A stretch of 64,000 nt of DNA from Henricia sp. BOLD:AAB3569 (Eukaryota > Echinodermata > Asteroidea > Spinulosida > Echinasteridae), in NCBI GenBank assembly GCA_037783545.1, contig JBBELK010000317.1:1116001-1180000 (forward strand). The letters run 5' to 3'. Position numbers and translations under genes: made by a program. The notes under the pieces are model-generated. The model did no database searches and had not been told where the DNA came from. It worked only from the letters and a program-made list of their open reading frames with translations. Shown in pieces: positions 32,637 to 44,640 of this stretch; within the stretch, counting starts at the first letter, position 1; each line of letters begins with the position of its first letter.

Positions 32637-34219
32637 CTGCATTCCAAAAGGTAAAGAACAGAATAGAAGTCTGAATCAGTCAAACGTATGCATGGTGGAG
32701 AATTTTAGAAATTTCGAAAATACAGGAGGACACCAGCACAGAGTTTGCACAATGAGCCTTTTGCGTGTTTTCTTAATGAATATTATTATTATTATTATTA
32801 ATATTAGTTTTATTATTTCTTTCTGGTATTCAGACCAAGGATTCCCCAATAGTGCTTATTGTAATAACCCTGGATGCAGCAATAGGGCGACAATTCGGGA
32901 AGCCTTTCCTCGGGGACCACCGAAATTTCGGAAGAATCACTCAAATTGACACCAAATTTCTCTTTACCTGAAGCTTTCAAAAATGGTTACAGACCTAAGA
33001 GAGACGGTTCTAGACCTAATAAAAATGGTTCTCGATTTTAAAAAAATGGTTTTTGACCTAAAAAAAAAAAGGTTTTTAAACTCAAAAATATTAGGGCCAC
33101 ACCAAATTGTCGCCCTATTGAGCGTGTCGCCCTAATATAGCTTTTTTACACACAAATTGTCGCCCTATCCTAGCAAACATAGTTTTTGCACTGTCACTCG
33201 CAAGCATAAGGAAACTCATAAAGAATTAGAATTATAAATGGCCAAAGACACCGGGGAATCCCCTTGCTCTTCACGAAAGAATGCTCTGGGATCTTTAGAG
33301 TGCTCTGGGATCTTTAGAGTGCGTTACCAATACCTAACACACTGGACCAACGGCTTTACATCCCTTCCGAAGGATGGAGCAAGTGTGGTTGAGTGCCTTG
33401 CCCAAGGGCACAGACACCGCAGCCGAATTCGAACCCGCAACCCCAAGTTTTCACTCATGATTGCGAGTCAATGACCCAAACCACTGGTGTATACTGACTT
33501 CCTTTTGCATGCATACTTAGTATACACTTTACCAGAATATTTTTGTTGCTGTGTGGTGCACGCGGCAGGTGTGAAGTACAGAAGAAGTACCGTGTTCACT
33601 GTAGGCAATGGCGTGCACCACGTATATTAACAGCATAGTGTGTGACTTTCTAAACTGCACCTCCATTTGAAAGTGAAGAAGTCAGGGCACCAGCCATTAT
33701 GCAAATGTTACACGCAAAAGGCTAATACCACCACATAATATATACCCAGTACGATATGTGACAAAAGGACCGCCGTCCCCTACCGCCCGATAGACGATGG
33801 CTCTCATTTAAAGCGCCTACCAGTAACAATTGGTCGTCTTTATGCGCATGCATCCTGTTTGGCATAAATAGACTGCCGAAGTGAATACGTCATCTTTTGT
33901 CACTTGGTTGCCTAGGCAATTGGCTCTACACTAAAAATCACTGAACCGTGTCCCTGTGCTTTGCAGTGATACTTTTTCCCGACGGCCATGGCAACGCACG
34001 TCACACTTCGGCTGTCTATTTGGTTTGGTAATGTGCCAAAGGTCACATAAGTCAAAAGACATCCGGCCTTATTCCTAAACCAAATTTACGCAAGACACGA
34101 TGCATGCGTGCGCATAGCGCCCGGCATTTTGCTGGTATGATGTGACGTGACGTCAGAGGGCACATCGTTTGACATATGCAGCACGATATGTGGCAAACGG
34201 ACTAACCCCCAGCCCCCCC

Positions 34220-34267
<48 letters not shown>

Positions 34268-37200
34268 ACCCCCCCCCCCCCCCTACCATTGTTCCCCTAT
34301 TGTGTCTCAAACATCCAAGGAATTTCTTTCAGTTTTTTTAGGGGGCGATTGGTGCGTTAACAAAAGGGAAGAGTGTGTTGAGGTATAGGGGCGTTAGGGG
34401 GGAGTCCTTCTGCCAAATATCGTGCTGGGTATATCGTTTGTATATCTCAACACACTCTTTCCTTTTGCAAACGCACCAACTTCCCTAAAACCTGAAAGGA
34501 ATTCCCTTAAAATTCCTTAGATATTTGAGACACAATGGAGAACAATTGAAGGGGATATCCTCTGTCACATAACGTGCTGCATATGCATCTACAAGTTCCA
34601 GTTATTATTAAACAGCTAGAATCCCCCCGTCCACATTTTTTTTAGTTTTTCTGTTTATCATGGAGGTGTATGTGTCTACAACACCATCACACCTTGTTTT
34701 TCACACAAAAATCGACAGGCTTTTGCTTAAAACGTAAAGCAGTTCCGACCCTCTTCACCCAAATTCTGAAACGCTCGAGGTCACTCGGCTTGTTTATCAA
34801 CAGGGTTTTGACGTCATCCTGAGAAACATACAAAACGGCCTGTGCAGTATTGAATGGAAAATACACGAAGTGAATGTTTATCATGCCTGTTTTGTCCTTG
34901 TAATTCAAAATACAAACGTGAAAAACACTTCATGTAATATGACAACAATCTACTATTACCTGTTTTGTGAAAAAAACGGTGAAATTGTGGATCACAATGA
35001 AGCTCTTTTGAAGTAAATACTGGTGCATTGCGACGGGTGGTTTTGTCACGGAACGAACGGCATTCACAGCGGTCTGTGTACAGCATGGGACGGTACCCTG
35101 CGGGCGTAGTCCCCACGTGTTTGAACATCGGCCGGTACAAGTTAGAATGAGCGACTAATTTGTATCTCTCTTGGTAATAGAAAAGAAAATCTTTCAGCTC
35201 TTTTTTTTTATAGTGTCTGGTAAAACATACAACCACGCAGCTACTGGGCATATCTCTGGCTTTTTGGACCAACAAAATTCTTCAAAAACACCATCTAACA
35301 GAGACGGTTTTCAAAGTTTTTTGCGTGTAAACGTATGGAGCTAACAATCGTGTTGACCTCTCTTTCTCAGGATTGCGTCACGGGGTCACGCGCATATCAT
35401 GAATACCTAATGAGCGTTTCAGAAATCGCGAAAATCTCATTTTCGAAAAGCGCACTTTTGCTTGCAATTTATCCACTTAAAACCGACAATTAAAAAAATA
35501 ATAATAATCCACGTCGGCAAGATGGATGTTTGGACTATCGAAAAAAGCCTAAATGCTGGATTTTCGTCAAGGGGGATTCTTCCTCTTTAAGCTTTTTTGT
35601 TTTTGTTTTTAGGAACTCACAATATCAACGTGGAAGGAATAACTAGCAGGCCTGCCATCAGTTTAAAGACAAATGTTGGGTTGTCCTCTACCGTACATTT
35701 GTAAACGGCGCCGAAAAGCAGAGGTGCCACTAAAATGGCCGCGTATTCCAATGCGCCAGTCATGCCGAATATGGTTCCTGAGGTTAAAACATAATTGATA
35801 AAATAAGTTTATATGACACGCGGGTGAATCAGCGAAACTTACCACGTACGCCATGCATGATGTATTGATGTTCTACAGATTAGTAGATTGCTAATTATCT
35901 AAAGCCCCCAATACATTATTTGCAATTACCCAAAATTTTACTTCACGAGTTGACAAGAAAAATCCAACTAAAAGTGTTGATAGCAATATTTATGGTAACA
36001 AGCACATATGCCTTTTCCCGTGCAAAATTGTTTACCAATCATCCAATTAAACTCTAAAATATGCATGGATTTTTCAGGTTTATTGAAGTATTACTCCCAG
36101 CGGCGTCGTAAGACTTTCCAAATTGGGCTGGGGTGGGGTGGGAGGTGTGGGGGTAGGCGGGCAAGGGGTGGCAGAGCACGCGGAATGGGGGCACGCGGAA
36201 TGGGGGCACGCAAAGCAGCTTACACCTATAGTTGTGCAAACCTCAAATCTCATTTGAGAGGGCAAAAGGGGCACGACACTTTTTTCAGGGGGAACGTGCA
36301 CCCTCCACACCACCCCCCCCCCCCCCCCCCTCCCGCACACCCACTCCCCCCCCCCCCCCCCCCCTTCAATCCCACCCCTCTCCCTCTAATTCCACCCCTC
36401 CCCCTGCATATGGCCGTCAGCCGCCATTTACACAAGGCAATTTATCAACATTATTCTTTAGTTAATTAATGTTGTTATTACTGTTTTTAAAAGTTTTCCA
36501 ATCAATGTAATTTGTCACAGTAATACATGAGTTTCCGAAAGGGTAAAGACAGCAATACTTCAACTAACCATATCTGGTCTTGTCGACAAGCTTGGACAAT
36601 TTGGACGAGAGAACGGCGCTAGGTACACACCGAAAAGCACCGGACACGGCAACTGGGGGTGGGGGAAAGGTAATAATACATGTAAGTGGAAATAAATCTT
36701 TGGTAAAAACAAAACAAAGTACATTCTGTCACTTTCGTGGTCTTAGACACTCACACTGACGCCTTATAATAGTAGTTTCGACTATATGTTGAGCAAAATT
36801 TGCAAACGGAGCAACCCAGACTTCCAAAAGTAAAACAGAAAATGTTTAGGGTCTTCGGTTACTAAGATATTTACCAAGAAATAGTCCTGCGTCAGTCCGG
36901 GCGTAGGCTGGGATGAGAGTGGTAACAAACGCCGAGACGAAACCAATCTGGGCTAATGCAAAGTCATCAAACCAGATCTTCAAAATGTGGGATGTTATCA
37001 TCATGCCTGTGGAAGAGATTTAAAAAAAAATTCAGATGGCAGGACCGTGGTCGAACGATATCACTGTTAAAAATGTCAGTATTTTTACGGACAACATTTT
37101 ACGGAATTGTCAGGGTCATTTCCGTAATTTTACGGACTGCGCACGTGTAATCCGTATTTTTAAATGCACTAACATATTGGATAAGCGAATTATTTCCGTA

Positions 37201-40056
37201 AAATTACGTATTTCCGTAAAATTTATTCCGTAAATTTACGGAGCAGAAATAAAACTTCTGGTACTTTTGCTGCCGGAATTTTTCCGAAAAACCCGTAATA
37301 TTTGTTTACGGATTTTAAAAACAAAATGTCCGTGTTTTTACGGAGTTTTCGTATTTTTACGGAATTCACACTGTTTATTAAAGGACCGAGCTCCGTAATT
37401 TTGCAGACAAAACAACGGAATAAACGGAATAATTCCGTAAATTTACGGAGAAAAACAAAATGTTCCGGTAATTTTGCTGCAGGACATTCCGTAAAAAAAA
37501 ACGGGAAAATGTTTAACAGTGGGTCATGGATTCGCAAACGTCAGGTGAAAACACTTTGTATGACGATGTTTACACTTGTTCAAGGTCACTAGAAGTCCCA
37601 GAGATTGTTCGTGAATGTTTTACGGATTTTGTGGATTTTATTGCAACCTAAAATACCATGTGACAAAAATCTGCAATCTGGTTGGTTTAGAAGTTGAACA
37701 TTGTGAGCATGTTCAAATTAATGTGCATGCTCGAACATCGTCGAACATGTTCAAATTCCTATATACACGATAGAACATTTGCTCTGAACATCATCTTACA
37801 AATGTTGGATGAAGTTCTTGCACAAAAGTATGATCGTGTAAATTGGCCTGGCTCCGAGACCACTCGGAGATCTTGTGCCCTTGATTGGTCATTTCTAGGT
37901 CCAGGTCAATCGCCACAAACACTGACTCTTTAGAGTAATTTTTACATTAAGTTATATGAATCTTGTCACCAAAAGATCTTGAGTCATCCGCCCCTGCGAC
38001 TATACATTGCCAGAACGTCCTCCGGCGCCAAGTGGTTAAATTCTTACCAGCGCCCACACCAGCTAACATAGCTGCTGTGAAGTAGCCAATGAGAATAGAG
38101 GACCAACAGAAGGGCTCCCCCAACGACACAAGTTGGAGAAGGCCCAGGAAGTAGGTGCTCAAGATACCGTAGGTAAGATTTACTGCCAGAATAACGAAGA
38201 GGTCGTAACGCCACGCTCCTGTTTCCGGATCTGCATACATGGAATGAACGTTGGTCCACATTGAACGTAGTCCGCTACGCACCCATTGTGGTGTTTCGCT
38301 AGATGTATCAGCTGACTGGCCTTGCAACTGTTTGGAAGAGAGAAGACAGGCTGACCCAGACAAAAAAGGAAACCGGGATTAAATTGCCAATTACTCGGTA
38401 ATGACTGAGAAATTTGGAAAACGGCAACTACAGTCCGTTTCATCACCTTGTCCTCTTTCTTATGACACCTTCATGTATGATTGAAAACCAATGGTTCAAA
38501 GCGACACTGTGGGAAATAGCTTTCTATACCAGTTATAGGTACATCTGCTCTACGTAAGGGATTTTTTTAAACTGTCTTACTATTGGTCTCTTTTTTCTGT
38601 TTGTCTTTTTGCATCGATGAACTTATTCATGAAGTCATTCATGAAGGTATTCTGGATTTCTTGGTGTCATAAGAAAGTTGACATGTGACTGAAACGGACA
38701 GTAGTTGCCGAAATTAAACAATTCTCAGTAACTACCAAGTAATTAGCAATTTAATCTCGGTTTCCTTTTTTTTCTGGTGAATTACGACAAGTTTGGTCGT
38801 TTTGGGGCCTTTCTCAGGTCTAGAGCCCCTTTTGGTGCACTGTAAAGGGAGGTTATATCAGCTATGTTGTCGGACTATCTGCCACCTTTTTGGGGTTATC
38901 CTCTCAGAACAAGTTAAATGTACAGTTGCAAGTCGGAAGTTTACATACAACTGTGTTAAAACTGGTGTGCTTAAACTTGCGTTGTCACAATTTTTGTAAC
39001 AGTCTTTACTAAAGTCGTGATTTTGTGGAATTCCTCATGTGCTTGCAGTACTTAAAACATAGCTTGAAAACTTTGCAATGGTTCGGGTAGTCCTGTCCAC
39101 CATTTTAGGTGATGATGGTAGTGGTGTACATGTATGTAAACTTCTGACTAACTGTATTTCTTCTATTTTGAGAGAAAATAGAGGCATTTGCATACAAATA
39201 TTATCCGTGATCGCGAAGAGGCCAGGGGCTCTTAACCCGGGAAGGACCCTTTTACATTTTGTAACAGTTGTATAATGAAATAGAATTAACGTCGTACCTC
39301 AATTTCCGGCAGAAAGAGAGTAACGAATGCGGCGGAGAAGACGCAAAGTAGAAGCAAAATGGCGTAGGTGCCGGGAAATCCGATGTCTTCAATTAAATAT
39401 CCCACGACAACTGAGGTTGCACCCGAGGATATGGTATACAGCATTATTGCATACAGGATGTAAGGCGTCTTCTTGTCTTCCTCCGTAGTGGCACTGATGT
39501 AGACCATAACGACTGTGAACGGAAGCAGAAGGCTTCCACCCAGGCCGAGCAAGCTGGCGGGGATCAAGCCGAACCACGGGGACGCGTTGGTAGCTGAAAT
39601 GACCACAAAACAAGCTGCGTAGAGCGCAGAGGCCACGGAAGGCACAATGGCTATTGTTCTTTTACTCGTGTTTGGAGTATCTATCCAGCAACCGGCTAGT
39701 AGTACCACAAAGATTGCAGGAAGGGTCGAGAAAATGTGGTAAATCATCGTGATCAACGTGGTTTGTTCTTGTATTTCCACGTAGATGGACGACAACGTGC
39801 CATTGTCAAGACTAGTGCACGAGTCGTCAGATACCAATGGTTGCGAGCCATTATCCACCTCCGCTACCCCGGCCTCCACCCCGACCTCCTCCCCTAATTC
39901 CACCGAGACAAGATGCTTCACAAGTTGCAAACTGACGGGTGGAAATCCCCCGATTTGTATTCCCACAAAGATTAACATAATGGAAAGAACCAGCTTCAGG
40001 GGAAGTAAATTTGTGAGGTTTTTCGTGCCATCTTGTTGCGAGGTTATTCGTGCCAT
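32546..40056 (-). CDS. SLC46-type MFS transporter, gene B (complete, 5 exons)
   Basis: Exons 39298-40056, 38048-38327, 36875-37006, 35621-35777 and 32546-32636, phases 0, 1, 1, 2, predicted 472 residues. Same architecture as gene A: 12 predicted membrane segments, GCWIDTPNTSKRTIAIVPS loop, NGS and NGT sequons, and a short tail with the dileucine signal. Relative to A it has one extra codon at the start of exon 2 (LQGQ versus LGQ) and one codon fewer in exon 5. All changes preserve the frame, so both copies look functional at the protein level. The exon-2 donor is the better GTAAGA. Intron sequence is as conserved as exons across most of the locus, which points to a fairly recent duplication. 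Confidence 0.86.
32884..33168 (-). repeat. GGGCGACA-repeat element, copy B
   Basis: Inverted relative to 14710-14966 and located on the other side of the SINE tail segment. TIRs ATAGGGCGACAATT are clearer here. Confidence 0.7.
33169..33764 (-). mobile_element. tRNA-derived SINE body and flank, copy B
   Basis: B box GGTTCGAATTC (minus strand, near 33424-33434) and body as at 14993-15362; its (ATT)n tail remnant is at 32782-32800. A 19-bp local duplication (CTGGGATCTTTAGAGTGC) occurs near 33285-33318. Confidence 0.6.
33765..34620. repeat. Copy-B-specific block with CACGATATGTGGCA element and poly-C
   Basis: Contains GCAGCACGATATGTGGCA at 34178, a C tract of about 75 nt (34207-34283), an ACCCAGCACGATATTTGGCA-type end inverted near 34430, and a second inverted portion to 34590. 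It replaces about 300 bp of unrelated sequence in copy A. Confidence 0.6.
34686..35275 (-). other. Unrecognised possible two-exon reading
   Basis: Minus strand: a 153-residue frame includes MPSSCVVVCFTRHYKKKEL … FHRFFHKTG, then a CAG|GTAATA donor near 34960. A TATGTTTCTCAG acceptor near 34825 precedes DDVKTLLINKPSDLERFRIW and a stop. The first residues recall the opening of THAP zinc fingers, but the rest does not fit. It is present only in copy B. It may be a fragment of a transposon gene or no gene at all. Confidence 0.2.
35621..35777 (-). CDS. SLC46-like gene B, exon 4
   Basis: 157 bp; FGMTGALEYAAILVAPLLF then TM12. As in A, the GTGAGT donor contains an in-frame TGA (35617-35619). Confidence 0.72.
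36311..36365 (+). repeat. Poly-C tract in intron of gene B
   Basis: Counterpart of 16615-16662, with a different length and interruptions. Confidence 0.8.
36875..37006 (-). CDS. SLC46-like gene B, exon 3
   Basis: 132 bp, same borders as in A. Confidence 0.8.
37063..37521. repeat. TTTACGGA-rich foldback element, copy B
   Basis: Ends CACTGTTAAAAATGT and inverse ATGTTTAACAGTG; shorter than the A copy by internal deletion. Confidence 0.7.
38048..38327 (-). CDS. SLC46-like gene B, exon 2
   Basis: 280 bp. Acceptor CAAACAG, then LQGQSADTSSETPQW; donor GCTG|GTAAGA. TM7 and LGEPFCW are intact. Confidence 0.85.
38933..39154. mobile_element. Tc1-like MITE, copy in duplicate B
   Basis: TIRs CAGTTGCAAGTCGGAAGTTT and inverse, flanked by TA on both sides. 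Opposite orientation to 20585-20811. Copy A has TACATGTA at the same site (21743-21750). Confidence 0.82.
39298..40056 (-). CDS. SLC46-like gene B, exon 1
   Basis: 759 bp. Differs from A by scattered substitutions, mainly in TM1 (LSIMLIFVGIQIGGFPPVSL versus LFIIVIFVGIQIGGFLPVTL) and TM5. Ends GAG|GTACGA. Confidence 0.86.
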
Positions 40057-40751
40057 CTTTCAACTTTATTCGACGACAAATCCCGACCTGGTCCGTAACA
40101 CACAGTCACAAGGCAAAACCTGCAACAGACACGTTATACAAAATTATTTCAAACAGTCCAAACGGCATGAGCTTTTACTCCTAAAAAGGCGGATTCATAT
40201 ATTATAATATTATATACCTAAACATACCTGCAAATTAGCACATGTGATGTTTACTGCTTACCGAGTGAACTGCAAGGATGAAAAGAAAGCCCAAATCACT
40301 CTATATAGATCTAGCGAATCGAGTGAGCGTACGGTGAAAATATTCTTTGCCAATACCTGCACAATTTACAATTTGGTATCATAAAACTATCGGTTGACAT
40401 AATGCGCAGGCCTACAAGTTAACGTAGTTTGCCTTTAAAGGAAGTTGGCGAATTTAATTACCTATGTATTGTCCGGTGCATAAACCTTCATGAGAATCAG
40501 AGAATCTAGTTTTCAACGTCAGCAACACAATTAATGTTGATGATAGTTGCAACTAATGCAACTATGTGCCGCGCCATATTTGCAATTTTGAAAGGGATGA
40601 TGACGTAAACCATGCAATGATTGCATAGATGACGTCGAGATTGATGCCTTGTTTCCCGACTCCCACACGACGTGAAGTGTGTAAAATCTGTTGTTATACC
40701 TGACCCACGCCCTCTCATGTCCGAACTGCAAAAGATGGCGACTTACATGAA

Positions 40752-41229
40752 GGGTGCACACAAGTAAATAGGCAAGATCTGTGCGCCGAGCTCATGAATA
40801 TTTTGTATGCCCTCAAATTATTTTATATTAGAGAGAATTGCGAGCTGAACGAGTGTGGTCTTGTGTAAATATGACTATCGCCGCGATGTGGGGTATTTTT
40901 TCTTTCAACTACAAACATTTTGGACACTGTAGCTCCAAAAGTGGCCCTATTTTGCCCAGTAGCGTATGTGCCTTTGTTCCAAAATGGATGCAGGTCTGAT
41001 TAGCAAGTTTCACTGTTGTAGGCTTAGTTTTGTTTCAAGTGGAAATTAGGGGATAAAAGTGACGGATTACCCCCATAAAATTGAACAGAATTAAAAAGAT
41101 GAGAAATCGGTGAGTATTCTGGTTGTTGTCCTGAGAAGCTGAGAGAGTTGTGAGTATTTTTAAATGATTTGTGAAAATTTGGCATTTAGCATTGGTTCCT
41201 ATGGGAGCCCTATTTACTTGTGTGCACCC
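40752..41229. mobile_element. 478-bp TIR element unique to copy B
   Basis: TIRs GGGTGCACACAAGTAAATAG and inverse. Copy A (near 23818-23830) is the empty site. Flanks TGAA and TGTA may be a 4-bp target duplication with one change. Confidence 0.78.
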
Positions 41230-41437
41230 TGTAGCGTGCAGAGCTAGGCAGCCATTTGCAAGTGTTGTCCCTTCCTATAAGCCCCCGTACATCATTTGCA
41301 GTGACTCATTTTACTTTGACTAGTAGGCCTATACGAAAAACCTGCATAATTTTGTTTACAAAATTTCTGAAGTATTACTGCATCTATTGGCTGAAATTTG
41401 TACAAAGCAGTTTATCAACATTATTTTTTAGTTTAAA

Positions 41438-41672
41438 CTACTTTCCTCAACACAATCTTCCCTTTGGTTAACGCACCAACCCCCCTAAAAACTTAAAGGA
41501 ATTCCTTGGAAATTCCTTGGATGTTTGAGACACAATGGGGGAGCAATGGTAGGGGAGATACCCTCTGCCACATATCGTGCTGCATATGGTGCAAAAGCGT
41601 AGCAGATAGCAAGACGCGTATGACGTAACAAGACCGCGCTATCCGTATCCGTGCGCTTGCGAAACCTCTCTA
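41438..41672. repeat. Fragment of the CACGATATGTGG element
   Basis: Reads TTAACGCACCAACCCCCCTA … ACAATGGGGGAGCAATGGTA … CCACATATCGTGCTGCATAT, a partial inverted copy of the family at 3906. Confidence 0.6.
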
Positions 41673-41892
41673 TTAAAGGCCAGTGGATCATTTGCAATGA
41701 CCCCAAAAAGTAATCGACGAGTTTACAGGGGAAAAGTTCTGAAGGTAAAGATAGAATTAATAGCAACTATCCAATGAAAGGTTTTCGCTCAAAATGATAT
41801 AATTGTACCAGAAAATAATCCGTAAAGATGAAATTATTATAATGGTTTTATTCGCAGAATCGCTCAAAAACAGATCATCTACAGGCCTTTAA
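41673..41892. mobile_element. TTAA-flanked AGGCC MITE, deleted copy
   Basis: TTAA-AGGCC-AGTGGATCATT and inverse AGATCATCTACAGGCCT-TTAA. A longer copy is at 53165-53694. Confidence 0.7.
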
Positions 41893-42599
41893 CCTATATC
41901 ATACGCGTATATACCCGCAGAAACAAAGATCTCAAATCAGCGTATACCCGCAATAGTCCGTCCATCGACCTTCTCGTATCCCGGAAAAAGCTCACGGACA
42001 CAGAGGACTGACACATGTACAAATTAGTGTACAGTTCAGAGGTAATTTATTCATTCTTACAAATCGAAACAAACACAGCGTTTATATACAATATGAAATG
42101 AAATTGTGTAAGGTAAGAGATTTACAGTCGAAACTGATTAATAAAAGGTCCTTCGTTTTTTGTATATTACCTTGTAATATTAGGAACCTGGTATTATCAA
42201 AAATAGAAACAATTAAGATAACAGGAATACAAGGTATAGGCCTACAATTCTATAAACTTTCAAGCAACTTACCCTTAATGAGAATGGATTGTTGGAGGAG
42301 TGCCTACTATACAGGTAACTATTTTATATAACAATTTCTTTTCTACCAAAGGCACTATTATGTTATTTTAAAATAATTTCTTTCTGAAACTACTAGTCTT
42401 TAACACCACCATGTTTTTCATGGTCTACCTATTTGTCTTGTTGGAACAGTCTGTTAAATTTGGCCTGGTGTTTAGGCATTACTCTATTCAAGGCTTTGTT
42501 TACTTGTATGCCTTTATTTACTTTTTCTTCGGGATCTTCTACAATCTCTTGATGAGTATCATTATCTTACAGATAACTTGACAAAAAAACATTGTAAAT
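41893..42599. other. AT-rich spacer, nothing recognised
   Basis: No supported feature. Confidence 0.4.
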
Positions 42600-43080
42600 G
42601 TAATTGTTGAAAATAATAATAATAATAATAATAGCAATCTTATATAGCGCCAAATGCCAGGGCCTCTAGGCGCTTTACAGTATAAACCAAAGCAATAACA
42701 TACATATACATGTACATAGATCAAAACAAATATTAAACGTTAAAAACCAAAGAGCATCATCAAGAGCATCAAGTCTGGTAATACTGAACAAAAAGATGTG
42801 TCTTAAGCTGGGACTTGAAATTACTGATGGAATGAATTTGACGCACGCTGTTAGGAAGACCATTCCAGAGGTGTGCCGCTGAAAAAAACAAATGATCTAT
42901 CACCATAGAATTTTGTTGATGAGCGAGCAGGTACCCTCAATCGACAGTCCGATGATGATCCTAGAGACCTAGATGGGGTATACAACGGGACAAGGTCAGA
43001 AAGATAACCCGGAGATAACCCATGAGCTAAACCCGGAGAAAAGGGTTCGCTCGACTGCCCAGCGGGTCTTCCGATTATAA
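42600..43080 (-). pseudogene. Non-LTR retrotransposon (LINE) 3' end, frameshifted
   Basis: Minus strand: LRVPARSSTKFYGDRSFVFF, then after a frameshift in a T-run LWNGLPNSVRQIHSISNFKS and QLKTHLF. This matches the conserved C-terminus of CR1/L2-type ORF2 (…LWN-LP… F-S-LKT-LF). A 3'UTR with GCGCTATATAAGATTGCT and an (ATT)n tail (42608-42634 on the plus strand) follows. 5' truncated, dead. Confidence 0.75.
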
Positions 43081-43086
43081 CATTTT

Positions 43087-44640
43087 CCTTGGCTTAATCC
43101 TCACCCATACCTTCGTTGACATACTTTTGATATATACATGTCTTCAGTGGTTCTTTGGCCTCTTCCAACCAGTCTCGATAGGCGACATTGTCTTCCAATT
43201 CAGAATTGGACCCATCTTCATCCGAGGATGTGTCATGTTTCTCTGTTTCGGATTCCGGTTCATCTTCTTCGAAATCTTCGTCATTCAGCCTGCGTACACT
43301 GTTAAAAAAATCTCTGTTCATTTACAGTACATTCATATGTCAATTGGCATTACATAGCGTACTGTTTTTGAACAGTACATTCTACTTTTTTTGTTTTCTC
43401 TGTTTGCATACAGTAGATGCTACTGTTATTTGTAATTGTAAATATACAGAAGTTTCTTCTGTTTTTCAACAGACGACTGGGTCTTCGTTTTGTGCATGGT
43501 TTTGTTCCTGAACATAGCATTTTGTCCAGAAACAACTTTATGTAACTATGATGTAACTGAACGAAGCATACGGTTGATTGACGACTGTTTATTGTTGTAG
43601 ATGTTTGATTCTGGATATGCACAGTTTGCCCTTCACTTTTTGTGTTGGAGATGCACCATCACCTCGTGGAAAATAAGTCGGCATTTTTCTCTCAATTTCG
43701 TAGCTTTTATTTGCATGCTGAGATGTTGCAGGGTCAACACAACGTTCAGTATACCGGTGATTTAACTTGGCTCATTAAAATACAGGAATACCATGAATTC
43801 AGCGGCAATTGCCGTCTGAATCCATTGTATTCCCGTACTATAGTGTGAGGCAGGCTGCACGCTCATGTATACCCCCACTGCAGGCAGTATAGCACTGCAC
43901 TACATTACAAATAACACGCAAATAAAAACCAAAAACGTAAGAGAAATACCGACTTGCCTTTCACGACATGTAGAGCAGCTACTTCACGGTTACATCAGCC
44001 CTTCACTGAGGAATTTCCAGTACACATTTCGGCATGAAACGCCTGGCAAAAGCTGGCATTTTCAGACATGAAATTGCACGTCCAACTACATGCACGGTGC
44101 AGTTAATGACTGAATTTTGCTGTTGTAATTTCCCGCGCGCGGCAGCGTACATTGGTACTCGCTTTTAACGCCACACAATTGCTGCCGTGTACCAGGGAAC
44201 ATGGGCGGAAAACAGTAGATGTAACTGTTGGTGAACAGTAAACTGTCTGTATTTGAACAAAAGAGTATTCAAAGTGTCTTGTTCCTGAACAAAACTGTAA
44301 TTTAACGGCAAATCGTATGTAATCAAACAGACAAATATGTTTAAAATGTACACAGACGGAAGAATGTTTGTGCAATAACAACAAATTCCAAAAACAGTAA
44401 AAGTTACTGTTCGTTTTTGACTATTTCAACACAAAAACGACTGTAGCACAACACAATTTTTTACAGTGTAGAGTTAGTTCCACAGCTCTCTATTTCCGAA
44501 TCTTGATTTCCGCTTTTAAAAATCAGGTTCATAATTATCCACGTTCGAATATTCAGATTGAACAGCTTCAATTTCACGATCATTGTCGACGTCCAACGCT
44601 GTCCGTTTCAGACGTTATGCAGTGCTTGGAAATCGGTGTC
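43087..44640 (-). pseudogene. Degenerate acidic reading frame split by a MITE
   Basis: Left of the insert (43094-43296) the frame encodes RRLNDEDFEEDEPESETEKH and, at its end, LEEAKEPLKTCIYQKYVNEG. Right of it (44469-44640) are LDVDNDREIEAVQSEYSNVD and SGNQDSEIES in two frames. Asp/Glu-rich N-termini of this kind occur in transposase-derived proteins, but I do not recognise the family. Confidence 0.35.
43297..44468. mobile_element. 1172-bp TIR element with TA duplication
   Basis: CACTGTTAAAAAAAT and inverse ATTTTTTACAGTG, flanked by TA. The interior has repeated TACTGTT/AACAGTA motifs in both orientations and no transposase. Terminal bases resemble those of the TTTACGGA element at 37063. Confidence 0.72.

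Larger units (their letters stand above)
32325..41437. repeat. Segmental duplication, copy B
   Basis: Colinear with 14226-24035. It opens with the hairpin MITE 32325-32438 and carries SLC46-like gene B. Confidence 0.85.
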
